A DNA stretch of 39,082 nucleotides from Beijerinckiaceae bacterium (GCA_947474545.1 CANJJI010000024.1:1-39082), one strand, 5' to 3'. Numbered from the stretch's first letter, positions 17,252 through 25,890 are shown. Notes: generated by a model not told the origin, from the sequence alone. Numbers and translations are program-made.

Positions 17252-18196
17252 ATGGCGCATCGCATCGATACCCATCATCACATTTATCCGCCCTATTACG
17301 TGAAGACTGAAGAAGCCCGGCTAAAGATCACCACCCATGCCCTGTTTCCAAAGGTTCTGGCCTGGACCCCGCAGCTGGCAGTCGACGCAATGGACAGGAA
17401 CGGGATCGCGACGTCCATTCTTTCGGTCTCATCACCCGGCGTCTGGTTTGGCGATGATGCCGCCGCACGCACGCTCTCGCGCGAATGCAATGAATTTGCC
17501 GCCAATATGATGCGTGACTTCCCCGGGCGTTTCGGTTCCTTTGCCATGCTGCCGCTGCCGGATGTGGAGGGCAGTCTGCGCGAAATCGAATATGCTTTTG
17601 ACGTCCTGAAGGCCGACGGCATAGCGTTGATGTCCAACGCCAACGATATGTGGCCGGGAGATCCAAAATTCGCGCCGGTGTTTGACGAGCTCAACCGCCG
17701 CAAGGCCGTCGTTTATTTTCACCCGACTGCGGCAAGCTTTCTGGAAGGCGTCATCCCCGGCGTTCCCTCGCCAACAATCGAATTTCCCTTCGATACGACG
17801 CGGGCGATTGTCAGCCTGCTCTTCAGTGGCACGCTGATCCGTTGTCCCGACATCAAGTTTATTTTCTCCCATGGCGGCGGCGCATTGCCGATGCTTGCCG
17901 GGCGCATCGTCGGCCTTGTCGGCAATCGCAAAGATCTCGCGGAGAAATTGCCTGACGGCGTAATGCCCCTGTTTCGAAAACTTTTTCTTGATGTGGTTGG
18001 GGTCTATAGCCGGTCCTGTTTTGAATCCGTGCGCGATGTTGTGGGGACGTCCCAGCTCCTGTTCGGCAGCGATTTCCCGTTTTGGGCCCCGGAAACTGCA
18101 GTCAAAGGGATATCTGACCTGAAACTGGAAACAACGGACGCGGCAGCCGTAGAGCGCGGCAATGCGCTGAAATTGTTTCCCCGGTTGCAGCGCTGA
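17252..18196 (+). CDS. Amidohydrolase/decarboxylase of the ACMSD family
   Basis: This 314-residue protein belongs to the metal-dependent amidohydrolase-2 group (COG2159) that includes ACMSD, gamma-resorcylate, 6-methylsalicylate and 5-carboxyvanillate decarboxylases. The metal ligands are all visible: H8-x-H10 in DTHHH, His157 in YFHPT, His207 in FSHGGG, and Asp274 in GSDFPF. Most studied members catalyse non-oxidative decarboxylation, although some are hydrolases, so either reaction is possible. It is the second gene of an operon with a Bug receptor. Its stop is only 2 nt from the stop of the convergent methyltransferase gene. Confidence 0.9.
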   Translation: MAHRIDTHHHIYPPYYVKTEEARLKITTHALFPKVLAWTPQLAVDAMDRNGIATSILSVSSPGVWFGDDAAARTLSRECNEFAANMMRDFPGRFGSFAMLPLPDVEGSLREIEYAFDVLKADGIALMSNANDMWPGDPKFAPVFDELNRRKAVVYFHPTAASFLEGVIPGVPSPTIEFPFDTTRAIVSLLFSGTLIRCPDIKFIFSHGGGALPMLAGRIVGLVGNRKDLAEKLPDGVMPLFRKLFLDVVGVYSRSCFESVRDVVGTSQLLFGSDFPFWAPETAVKGISDLKLETTDAAAVERGNALKLFPRLQR

Positions 18197-18198
18197 CT

Positions 18199-19278
18199 TT
18201 AAGGGCGGCGCAACACAAGAAAGCTATTGGAGGCCCATTCCCGGGCCGAAACCGGGGATGGATCGACTGGATCTTTCCAACCGCTTGAGCGCAAGTAAAG
18301 CTCCGGCGTTCCAAGAGGTGCAAGACCCGCCAGAAGTTCGCTTTGCGGAACGCACGACGGATATTTTGCATTCCAATCCTCGTCGGAGCCTTCGCCGCTG
18401 CGCAAAATTTCATTGATGATCAACAAACCGCCAGGCGACAGAGCCTCCATGAGCCGCTTGAAAATCTCGGCGCGTTGACTTGCCGGGAATCTGAATATGC
18501 ACTGGCATATCAGCACCACGTCATAGGTGTGTGCCGGCTGAAAAGTCTCTGCACCCGAAGGCTCGAAAGCGAATGCAATTTCAGGAGCCGCCGCCCACAA
18601 ACGTTCGGCTGGCGCCTTGTACTTGCGCGCAACATCGACGGCGCAGGCGTGTTGGACTGGCGCTTTGCCACTCAGCGCCGCCAGAAACGAGATGAATCCG
18701 ATGCCAGCCCCCACGTCCAATATGGAAGCAGGCTCCCGTTCTGCCGCCGTTGCAATGACTTGCTTCAACGCCAAAGCACGTTGTGCGCCGCTGACGATGA
18801 AGTAGGTCAATTCCTGGGCGGACATTTCCCCTGCCTTCGGCCCAGCCGCAGCCAGGCTCCATTCTGCTTTCAGCCACTGGGCCAAACGCGCAACAATATC
18901 ACTCGAAAATCCTGTCGCAGCATGACAATCAAAAGCGATTTGTGCACGCCCTGACAACCCATGCGCAAACTCATGCAATGCGGCCACAAACAGGGGATGC
19001 ATATTCTCCGTGATCGAACGCCCGAGAATTATTTCCGGCGCCTCTCGCCTGCCCGGCCATGAATTCAGGGATTGAAAAATATCGCTGATCTCTCCTGCAG
19101 AATTTGTAGTAGACGGCCCGCTTCGTTGCAGGACAACAATTTTTGGCGCTGGAGATCGCACATACCCGGACGCAGCGAGATCACCGGAAATATCTCCCTC
19201 GGTTCTACACATCAGCAGCGCCTGAAAACTATCGCCGCCGCTATCAACCGAAATTCCAGACACACTGGCTCCGTTCAA
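18199..19278 (-). CDS. SAM-dependent class I methyltransferase, substrate unknown
   Basis: This protein of up to 359 residues carries a Rossmann methyltransferase domain in its C-terminal half. The SAM-binding glycine motif is ILDVGAGIGFISFLAAL, followed by YDVVLICQCIFRFP and a post-motif LSPGGLLIINEIL. The N-terminal part (about 150 residues) shows no domain I recognise. The longest frame starts at a TTG at 19278 with no good ribosome-binding site; ATG at 19212 (residue 23) is an alternative. It is the only gene of the left half of the catabolic block on this strand, sitting alone between two plus-strand units, so it may not belong to either pathway. Confidence 0.8.
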   Translation of the reverse strand: MNGASVSGISVDSGGDSFQALLMCRTEGDISGDLAASGYVRSPAPKIVVLQRSGPSTTNSAGEISDIFQSLNSWPGRREAPEIILGRSITENMHPLFVAALHEFAHGLSGRAQIAFDCHAATGFSSDIVARLAQWLKAEWSLAAAGPKAGEMSAQELTYFIVSGAQRALALKQVIATAAEREPASILDVGAGIGFISFLAALSGKAPVQHACAVDVARKYKAPAERLWAAAPEIAFAFEPSGAETFQPAHTYDVVLICQCIFRFPASQRAEIFKRLMEALSPGGLLIINEILRSGEGSDEDWNAKYPSCVPQSELLAGLAPLGTPELYLRSSGWKDPVDPSPVSAREWASNSFLVLRRP

Positions 19279-19378
19279 AGTTCGCTTGATTCACAGTATC
19301 GCGGAGTTCTAAACTTCCAACGAATATGACATCGCCAGCCGCAACTTCAAATCACAACAGGCGATGCGAGAGGAAACC

Positions 19379-21085
19379 ATGCCGGCTCCCTATCCCATGC
19401 TCGTAGAAACCAACGTCGCCATTCCCATGCGGGACGGCGCAGAGCTTCGCGCAAACGTCTATCGTCCGGAAGCACCCGGCACCTTCCCTGTGCTGATGAC
19501 CTTCGGCCCCTATGGCAAGGATGTTCCACTCAAGCAATTCATGCAGGAGGCCTGGGACCGCCTCAACGAGACCTACCCTGAGGTCCTCGCCGCGTCGTCT
19601 TGCAAGCATCTGGTTTTCGAACGCCCCGATCCGGAAATGTGGATCCCCGATGGCTATGTGCTCATAAACGTGGACTCACGAGGCGCAGGCAAATCGCCCG
19701 GAAAACTCGATCCCAATTCTCCCGCCGAGTTCCGGGATTTCTTTGACGCCATCGAATGGGCGGGTGCGCAGGGCTTCAGCAATGGCAAGGTAGGCTTGCT
19801 CGGCATTTCCTATTATGCAGCCTCGCAATGGTTCGTCGCGGCGATGAAGCCGAAATATCTCAGTGCAATCTTGCCGTGGCAGGGCACTTATGATTTCTAC
19901 CGCGACCGCACCCGCCTCGATGGCATCTATTCGGCCGGATTTTTGAAGCGCTGGTGGAACGCCAGCGTATTGCGCAATCAATACGGCAATCCCAAAACCA
20001 ATTGCACCGATATCTATACTGGCGAACGTGTGACCGGGCCGGAAAGCCTGAGTGACGAACAGCTCAAGGCCAATGCTTCCAATTATCTCGAGGACGTTCT
20101 GGCCCATCCGCTTAACGATAACTTTTATAAAGAAAGAACCCCCGACCTTTCAAAAATCGACATCCCGGCCCTCGTTGTGGCCAACTGGGGCGGCCTCGGC
20201 CTGCACACCCGCGGCACGATTCGCGGGTTTATGGGCCTGGCTTCGAAAGATAAATGGTTGAAGGTGCAGGGCGGGTCCTATTTCCACACGTTCCTGCAAC
20301 CGAAAAACGTCTCCCTGCAGAAGCGTTTTTTCGATCGTTACCTCAAAGGCGTTCAAAACGGCTGGGAAAACGAGCCCCGTGTCGAAGTGCAGGTCCGCGC
20401 CCCCGGCGATTCGATCAAGCGCACCGCGCAAGCTGCGAGTTGGCCGATTCCAGAGGCCAAATTCACAAAATACTGGCTTGATGCTGGGTCCAAAACAATT
20501 CTGATAGACGAACCCAAGAGCGCCGCGAGTGCGAGCTATCCCGCCCTTAGCGAAGGCATCACTTTTTCGACCCCGGCTTTCACGAAGGAAACCGAGATCG
20601 CGGGCCCCGTGAAGGCCAGGTTATATGTATCGTCCAGCACTGCCGACATGGACATTTTTGCAACCATCTGCGCTTTCGATTCTGCGGGCAAAGAGATGAC
20701 ATTCATCGGCGCGCCAGAACCCAAAACACCGGTAACCCAGGGGTGGCTTCGCGTTTCCCAGCGCAAGCTCGATCCTGCCCAAACCCTCGAATATCTGCCC
20801 TATTATCCGCACGATGAACGCCAGCCACTGAAACCCGGTGAAATCTATGAGGTGGATCTGGAAATCTGGCCCATGGCGCTGGCCCTGCCACCGGGCTCAA
20901 AACTCACTCTGACCATTCAGGGCAAGGATTTCGAACGCGCGGGCGAAACCGGGCCCATGCGCGGCGTCGCCTGGTTCACCCACGACGAGCCGCGCGACCG
21001 CCCGCCGGAATTGTTCCACGGCACGAACACTCTGCACACGGGCGGGGCTCACCATTCATATTTACTGCTGCCCATACTGGCCTAA
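19379..21085 (+). CDS. CocE/NonD-family alpha/beta hydrolase
   Basis: This 568-residue protein is a serine hydrolase of the cocaine esterase/X-Pro dipeptidyl-peptidase group. The nucleophile elbow GISYYA places the catalytic Ser at residue 144. The upstream VDSRGAGKSPG loop and the C-terminal jelly-roll-like domain (from about residue 330, with KLTLTIQG) match the family. Such enzymes cleave esters or amides, including the acyl ester of cocaine. No signal peptide is present, so it acts in the cytoplasm. The ATG at 19379 is preferred to the one at 19364 because GAGAGGA lies just before it. It is followed after 89 nt by a flavin monooxygenase and then a dioxygenase gene on the same strand. Confidence 0.92.
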   Translation: MPAPYPMLVETNVAIPMRDGAELRANVYRPEAPGTFPVLMTFGPYGKDVPLKQFMQEAWDRLNETYPEVLAASSCKHLVFERPDPEMWIPDGYVLINVDSRGAGKSPGKLDPNSPAEFRDFFDAIEWAGAQGFSNGKVGLLGISYYAASQWFVAAMKPKYLSAILPWQGTYDFYRDRTRLDGIYSAGFLKRWWNASVLRNQYGNPKTNCTDIYTGERVTGPESLSDEQLKANASNYLEDVLAHPLNDNFYKERTPDLSKIDIPALVVANWGGLGLHTRGTIRGFMGLASKDKWLKVQGGSYFHTFLQPKNVSLQKRFFDRYLKGVQNGWENEPRVEVQVRAPGDSIKRTAQAASWPIPEAKFTKYWLDAGSKTILIDEPKSAASASYPALSEGITFSTPAFTKETEIAGPVKARLYVSSSTADMDIFATICAFDSAGKEMTFIGAPEPKTPVTQGWLRVSQRKLDPAQTLEYLPYYPHDERQPLKPGEIYEVDLEIWPMALALPPGSKLTLTIQGKDFERAGETGPMRGVAWFTHDEPRDRPPELFHGTNTLHTGGAHHSYLLLPILA

Positions 21086-21174
21086 CCGGCTGTCTCGTCC
21101 TATAATTGTAATCAGAAGGATTGCCCGCGATGTTTTCGGAAAAGATGGCGCGCGGGTGCGACCGGGAGTGAAGT

Positions 21175-22200
21175 ATGAAGTTCGGATTTTTCGGCGGCGC
21201 CAATTCCAAACGTGGCGGCGACAATGCCGACACCAGTGATTATACGCGCGTCATCGATATAGTGACCGAGGCCGACCGCCTCGGCTATCACGGTATATTC
21301 ATGGTCGAACATCATTTCACCGGCATCGGCCAGGTTTCAGCCACACTGAACATGCTGAGCTTTCTGGCCGCCAAGACCAAGAAAATCCGGCTCGGCACAG
21401 CAGTCACGGTACTTCCCTGGCACAATCCCGTACTGGTCGCGGAGCAGGCGGCCACGCTTGATCTCCTATCCGGCGGCCGTCTCGATTTTGGCGTCGGCAA
21501 AGGCTATCGCGACAATGAATTTGAAGGCTTTGCCATCCCCAAGGCCGAGGCCGACGAACGCTACCAGGAATCCCTGTCCGTCATTCTGAAAGCCTTCACC
21601 TCGGATCAACGCTTTTCTCATCACGGCAAATACTGGCAATTCGAAAATATCCTCGTCGAGCCGCCAACCGTACAAAAGCCACATCCGCCGATCTGGATTG
21701 CCGCTGGATCCGACGACTCTATCCGCGCCGTCGCCAAATCCGGCCACAGCGTGATGTTCGACCAATTTGCCAATATCGCCCGCACCAAAGAACGGCTCGA
21801 TATCTGGAAGGAAGCCTGCGCCGAATGCGGGCGTGAATACGATCCAATGCAGGTGACTGTTGCGCGGGGCATTATCATTACGCGAACCCAGCAGGAATAC
21901 GAGGCGGCATTGAAGACCCGCAAGGAGGGACTGGCAAGATTCGCCTCCAACTTCGGCGATCTTCCGGGCCAGGTGGGTAAAACATCCCGTCAGCCGCAGA
22001 GTTACAGCGACACAATATTCGAGGAAGAATCGGGCGCATTGATCGGCGATCCCGCGCGCATCATCCAGCAGATTAATGTGCTCAAGGAGATTGGCTTCGA
22101 ATACATCATCATGACCATGCCGCAGAAGGTGGAGACTGTGCGGATCTTCGCGGAAGAAATCATGCCGCGCGTGCAATCCCTCGCCATCGCGGCAGAATAA
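21175..22200 (+). CDS. Luciferase-like (LLM class) flavin-dependent oxidoreductase
   Basis: This 341-residue protein is a TIM-barrel flavin monooxygenase of the bacterial luciferase family, which uses reduced FMN from a separate reductase to insert oxygen into an organic substrate. Family segments are MVEHHFTGIGQVSATLNML, IRLGTAVTVLPWHNPVLVAEQ (in two pieces IRLGTAVTVLP, WHNPVLVAEQ), LDLLSGGRLDFGVGKGYR and PPIWIAAGSDDSIR. The ATG has a GGGAG site 7 nt upstream. It lies between the hydrolase and the dioxygenase, which suggests a hydrolysis-then-oxidation sequence. No flavin reductase is encoded nearby. An upstream TATAAT at 21101-21106 lacks a convincing -35 box. Confidence 0.93.
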   Translation: MKFGFFGGANSKRGGDNADTSDYTRVIDIVTEADRLGYHGIFMVEHHFTGIGQVSATLNMLSFLAAKTKKIRLGTAVTVLPWHNPVLVAEQAATLDLLSGGRLDFGVGKGYRDNEFEGFAIPKAEADERYQESLSVILKAFTSDQRFSHHGKYWQFENILVEPPTVQKPHPPIWIAAGSDDSIRAVAKSGHSVMFDQFANIARTKERLDIWKEACAECGREYDPMQVTVARGIIITRTQQEYEAALKTRKEGLARFASNFGDLPGQVGKTSRQPQSYSDTIFEEESGALIGDPARIIQQINVLKEIGFEYIIMTMPQKVETVRIFAEEIMPRVQSLAIAAE

Positions 22201-22227
22201 TCCGCGCTGTCGCTATTGGGGACTCCT

Positions 22228-23103
22228 ATGAACGTAAATGTTGCCTCACCTGCCGTCGTCACCACAGACAAGGCTATGCCGTTCGAAGCCGAACGCGTCG
22301 GCCGCCATCTCGGCGCGGAGATTCATGGGCTAGACCTCAAGCAGGGCCTCAATCAGGCGACCTATGAAAACCTTTTGGCTGCACTCACCGAACACAAGGT
22401 CATCGTGCTGCGCGATCAACATCTGAACACAAAGCAGCATGTGGAAATAAGCCGCATGTTTGGCGAGTTGGAAGTGCATCCCTTCAGACCGCAGGGCGAG
22501 TTTCCAGAAATCCTCGTGCTCGACAATCACAAGGATAATCCGGTTCTTTCCACCGACGTCTGGCACTCGGATACGACATTCCGGCTCAGGCCAACTAAAT
22601 ATACCATTCTGCGCAACCAGATCCTGCCAAAGCTCGGCGGCGACACGCTATGGTGCGATATGGAACAGGTTTATCAGAGCCTCAGCTCGCCTTTCCGCGC
22701 GTTCATCGATCCCCTCAAAGCCTGGCATGACTTCAAGAACTTCAGGGTGCTTTTCAAAAAGACGCCGGAAGATCAGGAACGCCTGCGCAAAATGGAAGAG
22801 CTTTATCCCAATCCATTGCATCCCATGGTGCGTACCCATCCCATCAGCGGCCGCAGGTCGCTCTATGTGAACCCGCAATTTACGTTGCGCATAGACGGGC
22901 TCAACGAAGATGAAAGCGATGCCGTTCTAAAGGTTCTTTACGAGCCGGTGCATACGCCTGAATTTCAGTTCCGGCTGCGCTGGACCGAAGGCACACTGAT
23001 CATGTGGGATAACATGTCGACGCAACACTATGCGGCAAACGATTATTATCCAGACCGCCGCCGTATGGAACGCACAGCGGTGTGTGGCGATATTCCCGTT
23101 TAA
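22228..23103 (+). CDS. TauD/TfdA-family Fe(II)/2-oxoglutarate dioxygenase
   Basis: This 291-residue enzyme is a cytoplasmic dioxygenase of the TauD/TfdA group, which hydroxylates a substrate using Fe(II) and 2-oxoglutarate, often releasing sulfite, an alcohol or a phenol. The metal triad is visible: His113 and Asp115 in WHSDTTF, and His267 in TQHYAAND. Arg278, 11 residues later, fits the 2-oxoglutarate-binding Arg. The ATG at 22228 is preferred to a TTG 12 nt earlier, because GGGGA lies just before it. It follows the flavin monooxygenase gene after 27 nt. Its TAA stop overlaps the convergent stop of the binding-protein gene. The substrate is unknown; taurine is not indicated. Confidence 0.93.
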   Translation: MNVNVASPAVVTTDKAMPFEAERVGRHLGAEIHGLDLKQGLNQATYENLLAALTEHKVIVLRDQHLNTKQHVEISRMFGELEVHPFRPQGEFPEILVLDNHKDNPVLSTDVWHSDTTFRLRPTKYTILRNQILPKLGGDTLWCDMEQVYQSLSSPFRAFIDPLKAWHDFKNFRVLFKKTPEDQERLRKMEELYPNPLHPMVRTHPISGRRSLYVNPQFTLRIDGLNEDESDAVLKVLYEPVHTPEFQFRLRWTEGTLIMWDNMSTQHYAANDYYPDRRRMERTAVCGDIPV

Positions 23104-24128
23104 CGTTCGATCACAGACTTCGACCGTTCGAGAATGTTGCGGGGAAATTTCGAAAACTTTGTAAGCAGAGCAACAATCTCGTCTGCCGGCACTGGGTCAA
23201 TATCAAGCCCGGCCCTGTTCGCCTCTGCCAGAAACTCCGGATCCTTCAAGGTCGCCACGAAAGCGTCCCGCAAAGCTTTCAGACGGTCTTCGGGAATGCC
23301 CGGCGGCGCCGCATAGGGGCGCGACAACAGCAATTGCCCAAAGTGAAAATCAAGCACGCCGCGATCTTCCTCTGTCTTCGCATAATCGAACACATGCGGG
23401 ACATCGCCATATTCCTGGGATTTTTTCGGTCCGACCTGCATGACGAGTTTCAGATCACCTGACGTGACTTCGCGAATCCACGACGTCTTGATCGATGAAG
23501 AAAACATGCCGCAACTTCCAGCAACTTCACCACGCTGCATCGCAAGATTGATGTCACGCGAACCCTGATAGCCATTGATGACCTTGATCTTCGCACCGAG
23601 CACATTGGCAAGAATCTGCGGGTGCTGCGACGTGATCGCTGAAGGCGCGCCGCCGCCAAACACCGTTTCCTTGGTCATCACTTCATCCCAGGAGGTCGCA
23701 TTGCCCGGCCTGCGCCACACACCGCAATAAGACGCTTCCTGCGACATTGAACCGAGCCATCCGAACTTCAACGGATCGAACCGGGCCTTGTCATTATTAA
23801 GAAAGGGCTCCACTGCAACCGATGACGCTATGATGACAAAAGCTGTGCCATCTTTTGGCGCAGCATTGTACATGTGATTGGCAGCAACCAGCGATCCTGC
23901 GCCCGGCATGTTCGATGCCACGACACTTGGGTTCCCGGGTATGAATTTTCCCATGAACCGTGCAAGCACACGCGAGTTTGCATCATATCCGCCGCCGGGG
24001 GGAAACCCGACGACGACGCTGACAGTCTTGCCGCGATAAAAATCCGCAACTGGTTGAGCGAATGCCGGCGCACTGGCAGAGCCTGATGCCAGTGCCGCAA
24101 ACAGAAGCAGATATCTCGTAGGTCTCAT
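23100..24128 (-). CDS. Bug/TctC-like periplasmic substrate-binding protein
   Basis: This 342-residue protein is the third orphan receptor of the block. The signal peptide (MRPTRYLLLFAALASGSAS, then APAFAQP) is cleaved near AFA-Q. The mature part begins VADFYRGKTVSVVVGFPPGGGYD and contains NMPGAGSLVAANHMYNAAPKDGT (as NMPGAGSLVAANHM, YNAAPKDGT). It belongs to a divergent branch of the tripartite-tricarboxylate receptor family and has several Cys that the other two copies lack. The ATG at 24128 is used since it starts the signal peptide and has a GGAA upstream. It is the last gene of the five-gene minus-strand operon beginning with the GMC oxidoreductase, 25 nt after the class II aldolase gene. 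No membrane subunits are encoded nearby. Confidence 0.88.
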   Translation of the reverse strand: MRPTRYLLLFAALASGSASAPAFAQPVADFYRGKTVSVVVGFPPGGGYDANSRVLARFMGKFIPGNPSVVASNMPGAGSLVAANHMYNAAPKDGTAFVIIASSVAVEPFLNNDKARFDPLKFGWLGSMSQEASYCGVWRRPGNATSWDEVMTKETVFGGGAPSAITSQHPQILANVLGAKIKVINGYQGSRDINLAMQRGEVAGSCGMFSSSIKTSWIREVTSGDLKLVMQVGPKKSQEYGDVPHVFDYAKTEEDRGVLDFHFGQLLLSRPYAAPPGIPEDRLKALRDAFVATLKDPEFLAEANRAGLDIDPVPADEIVALLTKFSKFPRNILERSKSVIER

Positions 24129-24153
24129 CGGCAACGTTCCAAAACCCTTAGGA

Positions 24154-24894
24154 CTACATCTCGCCAAGCAGATGACCGACACCCGCTTCCCGTGCCCAGA
24201 ACTCCCAGCCACGTTTCATGGCCACGGTTTCCGTGTCAAGCTTGAGCCGCGCTTCGATCTCGCCACGCGACAGCGCGATATATTCGCCCAGCTTCATTGC
24301 ATTCATCAATACGCGCGCGTTGCGCGGAATGTAGACGGCGAGACGAACCAGATCGTTGATCGACCGTCCTGCACAGACGAATCCGTGACCGCGCATCAGC
24401 GCCAGACGATTGCAATCCAGACAACGAGCGAGATCACGGCTGTGGTCCATATTCGTCACAAGTAACGTGGTCTCTTCGCCGAATTTGTCGGCGATATCCC
24501 AGACGGGAACATCATGTCCCATATCCCCAACCGCATGAATAACCGGCCGCAAACGAACTTTCCTGGAGATCGAAAAAGGCAACAAATCCTCGGCATGCGA
24601 ATGCAGGACAGCATGCACGTCGGCACGCTTCTCATACACACCGCCATGAATGAAACGTTCAAGGTAGGGAGAACGCTTGTCGCCATCCGCAGGCGTGCCA
24701 TCGAGATGGTATTCGATGATGTCGCTCTCCTCGACCAATGCCGGACTGAGCGAGCGGGACAAAAAATATTTGTTAGGGTCATGCGGATGCCGCATGCTGA
24801 CGTGGCCATAAGCATCCAGAACGCCCTGCTGCCCAAGAATGCGGTTGGCGATAACAACGTCGCGCTTGACCCGTGTGATGGCGTCTATGCTCAT
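24154..24894 (-). CDS. Class II aldolase/adducin-family protein, possible aromatic-acid decarboxylase
   Basis: This 246-residue protein has the class II aldolase fold. The metal-binding histidines are visible in LHSHAED and in RGHGFV, with GHVSMRHP in the N-terminal substrate region. Family members include sugar-phosphate aldolases such as L-fuculose-phosphate aldolase, but also decarboxylases of aromatic catabolism such as 3,4-dihydroxyphthalate decarboxylase. The context favours a catabolic decarboxylase: the upstream gene, 4 nt away, is PhtD-like. This is inference, and an aldolase is still possible. The ATG has a modest AAGG site. Confidence 0.88.
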   Translation of the reverse strand: MSIDAITRVKRDVVIANRILGQQGVLDAYGHVSMRHPHDPNKYFLSRSLSPALVEESDIIEYHLDGTPADGDKRSPYLERFIHGGVYEKRADVHAVLHSHAEDLLPFSISRKVRLRPVIHAVGDMGHDVPVWDIADKFGEETTLLVTNMDHSRDLARCLDCNRLALMRGHGFVCAGRSINDLVRLAVYIPRNARVLMNAMKLGEYIALSRGEIEARLKLDTETVAMKRGWEFWAREAGVGHLLGEM

Positions 24895-24898
24895 GGCC

Positions 24899-25879
24899 TT
24901 ATTCCTTTACTTCAATGAACAAATCCTTCAGCGAAGGCTTGCTGGCAATCATATGATGACGGTGCATCAATTCGATAGCTTTCTCAAGCGCAGGCCGGTT
25001 TTTTTCAAGCCCGTACGGCCAGGGATCGCCACCGAACACTTTGGCAATTTCATCTATGTCATCATAGAGAAAAGGCAGCATATATTTCTGCGCGCCGGAA
25101 TAGCACGCTTGCTCCCATGCCAGATTTTTTGCGGCGTTGAACGCGTCATAGAGCGGTTGCGCGATCCACGGGTTCTTTTCGTAAACGCTCTTGCGGATTG
25201 CAAGCAGATGCATGATCGGATGAATCTTTGTGCGTTGAAAAAACTCGCGCTCAACCTCGCGAAAATTCGGCCAGAGACGCACGACATTGGGATCGGTATA
25301 AAGCTCTGCTGGATTAACGCCACCGATAATCGAATCGATCTCGCCTCGCGCCAGCAATTGCCCGAGTGAATATTGTGTCGTGTTTTGTTCGATCTTCACA
25401 GGCTTCAGAAGTGGCGGCGGGTTGGGATTGCCGTGTGAGCCTGGCTTTTCGACGGCGCCCTGCACCCAGGTCACACCGGACAAATCGACGTCGTAATCAT
25501 CTTCAAGCACGCCCCGGCACCAAAGCGCAGCACTCATCGTATAGAGCGGCACACCGATCCGTTTGCCCGCAAGGTCTTTGGGAGTTTTGATCCCCTGGTT
25601 CTTGTTGATCGTGATGAAGCTGTGCCGGAACACTTTAGAAGGAAACACAGGCAAAGCGACAAAGGGATTGTTTCCGAGCAGCGTCATCGCAATATGTTCA
25701 GATGAGGAAAATTCGGCCAGATCGAATTCGTCGCTCGCCATCACACGGTCAAACAACAGGCGCGGAGAATAGCTTGAATCAACTTCCAGATCGATCCCCT
25801 TGGGAACCACCTGTTTAAGACGCAATGGCTCGATACGATCATAGGCTCCGCATGCAAACCTTAGTTTCAAATCAGCCAC
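24899..25879 (-). CDS. PhtD-like (4,5-dihydroxyphthalate decarboxylase family) protein
   Basis: This 326-residue protein has the fold of NMT1/ABC-type binding proteins but starts directly with VADLKLRFACGAYDRIEPL and no signal peptide. It resembles the 4,5-dihydroxyphthalate decarboxylase group, sharing ALPVFPSKVFRHSFI, LAGKRIGVPLYTMSAALWC (LAGKRIGVPLY, TMSAALWC), a GEIDSIIGG segment and a KIHPIMHLLAIRKSVYEKNPW-like region (KIHPIMHLLAI, RKSVYEKNPW). A cytoplasmic location fits an enzyme better than a transporter receptor. The start is a GTG at 25879 with AGGGGAGAG upstream. It lies 11 nt after the molybdenum hydroxylase gene and 4 nt before the class II aldolase gene. Many relatives are simply annotated as ABC transporter substrate-binding proteins, so the reaction is uncertain. 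Confidence 0.8.
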   Translation of the reverse strand: MADLKLRFACGAYDRIEPLRLKQVVPKGIDLEVDSSYSPRLLFDRVMASDEFDLAEFSSSEHIAMTLLGNNPFVALPVFPSKVFRHSFITINKNQGIKTPKDLAGKRIGVPLYTMSAALWCRGVLEDDYDVDLSGVTWVQGAVEKPGSHGNPNPPPLLKPVKIEQNTTQYSLGQLLARGEIDSIIGGVNPAELYTDPNVVRLWPNFREVEREFFQRTKIHPIMHLLAIRKSVYEKNPWIAQPLYDAFNAAKNLAWEQACYSGAQKYMLPFLYDDIDEIAKVFGGDPWPYGLEKNRPALEKAIELMHRHHMIASKPSLKDLFIEVKE

Positions 25880-25890
25880 GTTTCTCTCCC

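Noticed and set aside
19286-19313. TTGATT-N16-TCTAAA before the CocE-type gene
   Set aside because: Both boxes are weak and the spacing is short, so it is not better than background.
21078-21106. Perfect TATAAT upstream of the LLM oxidoreductase gene
   Set aside because: The only -35 at proper spacing is TGGCCT, a poor match, so I did not list it as a promoter.
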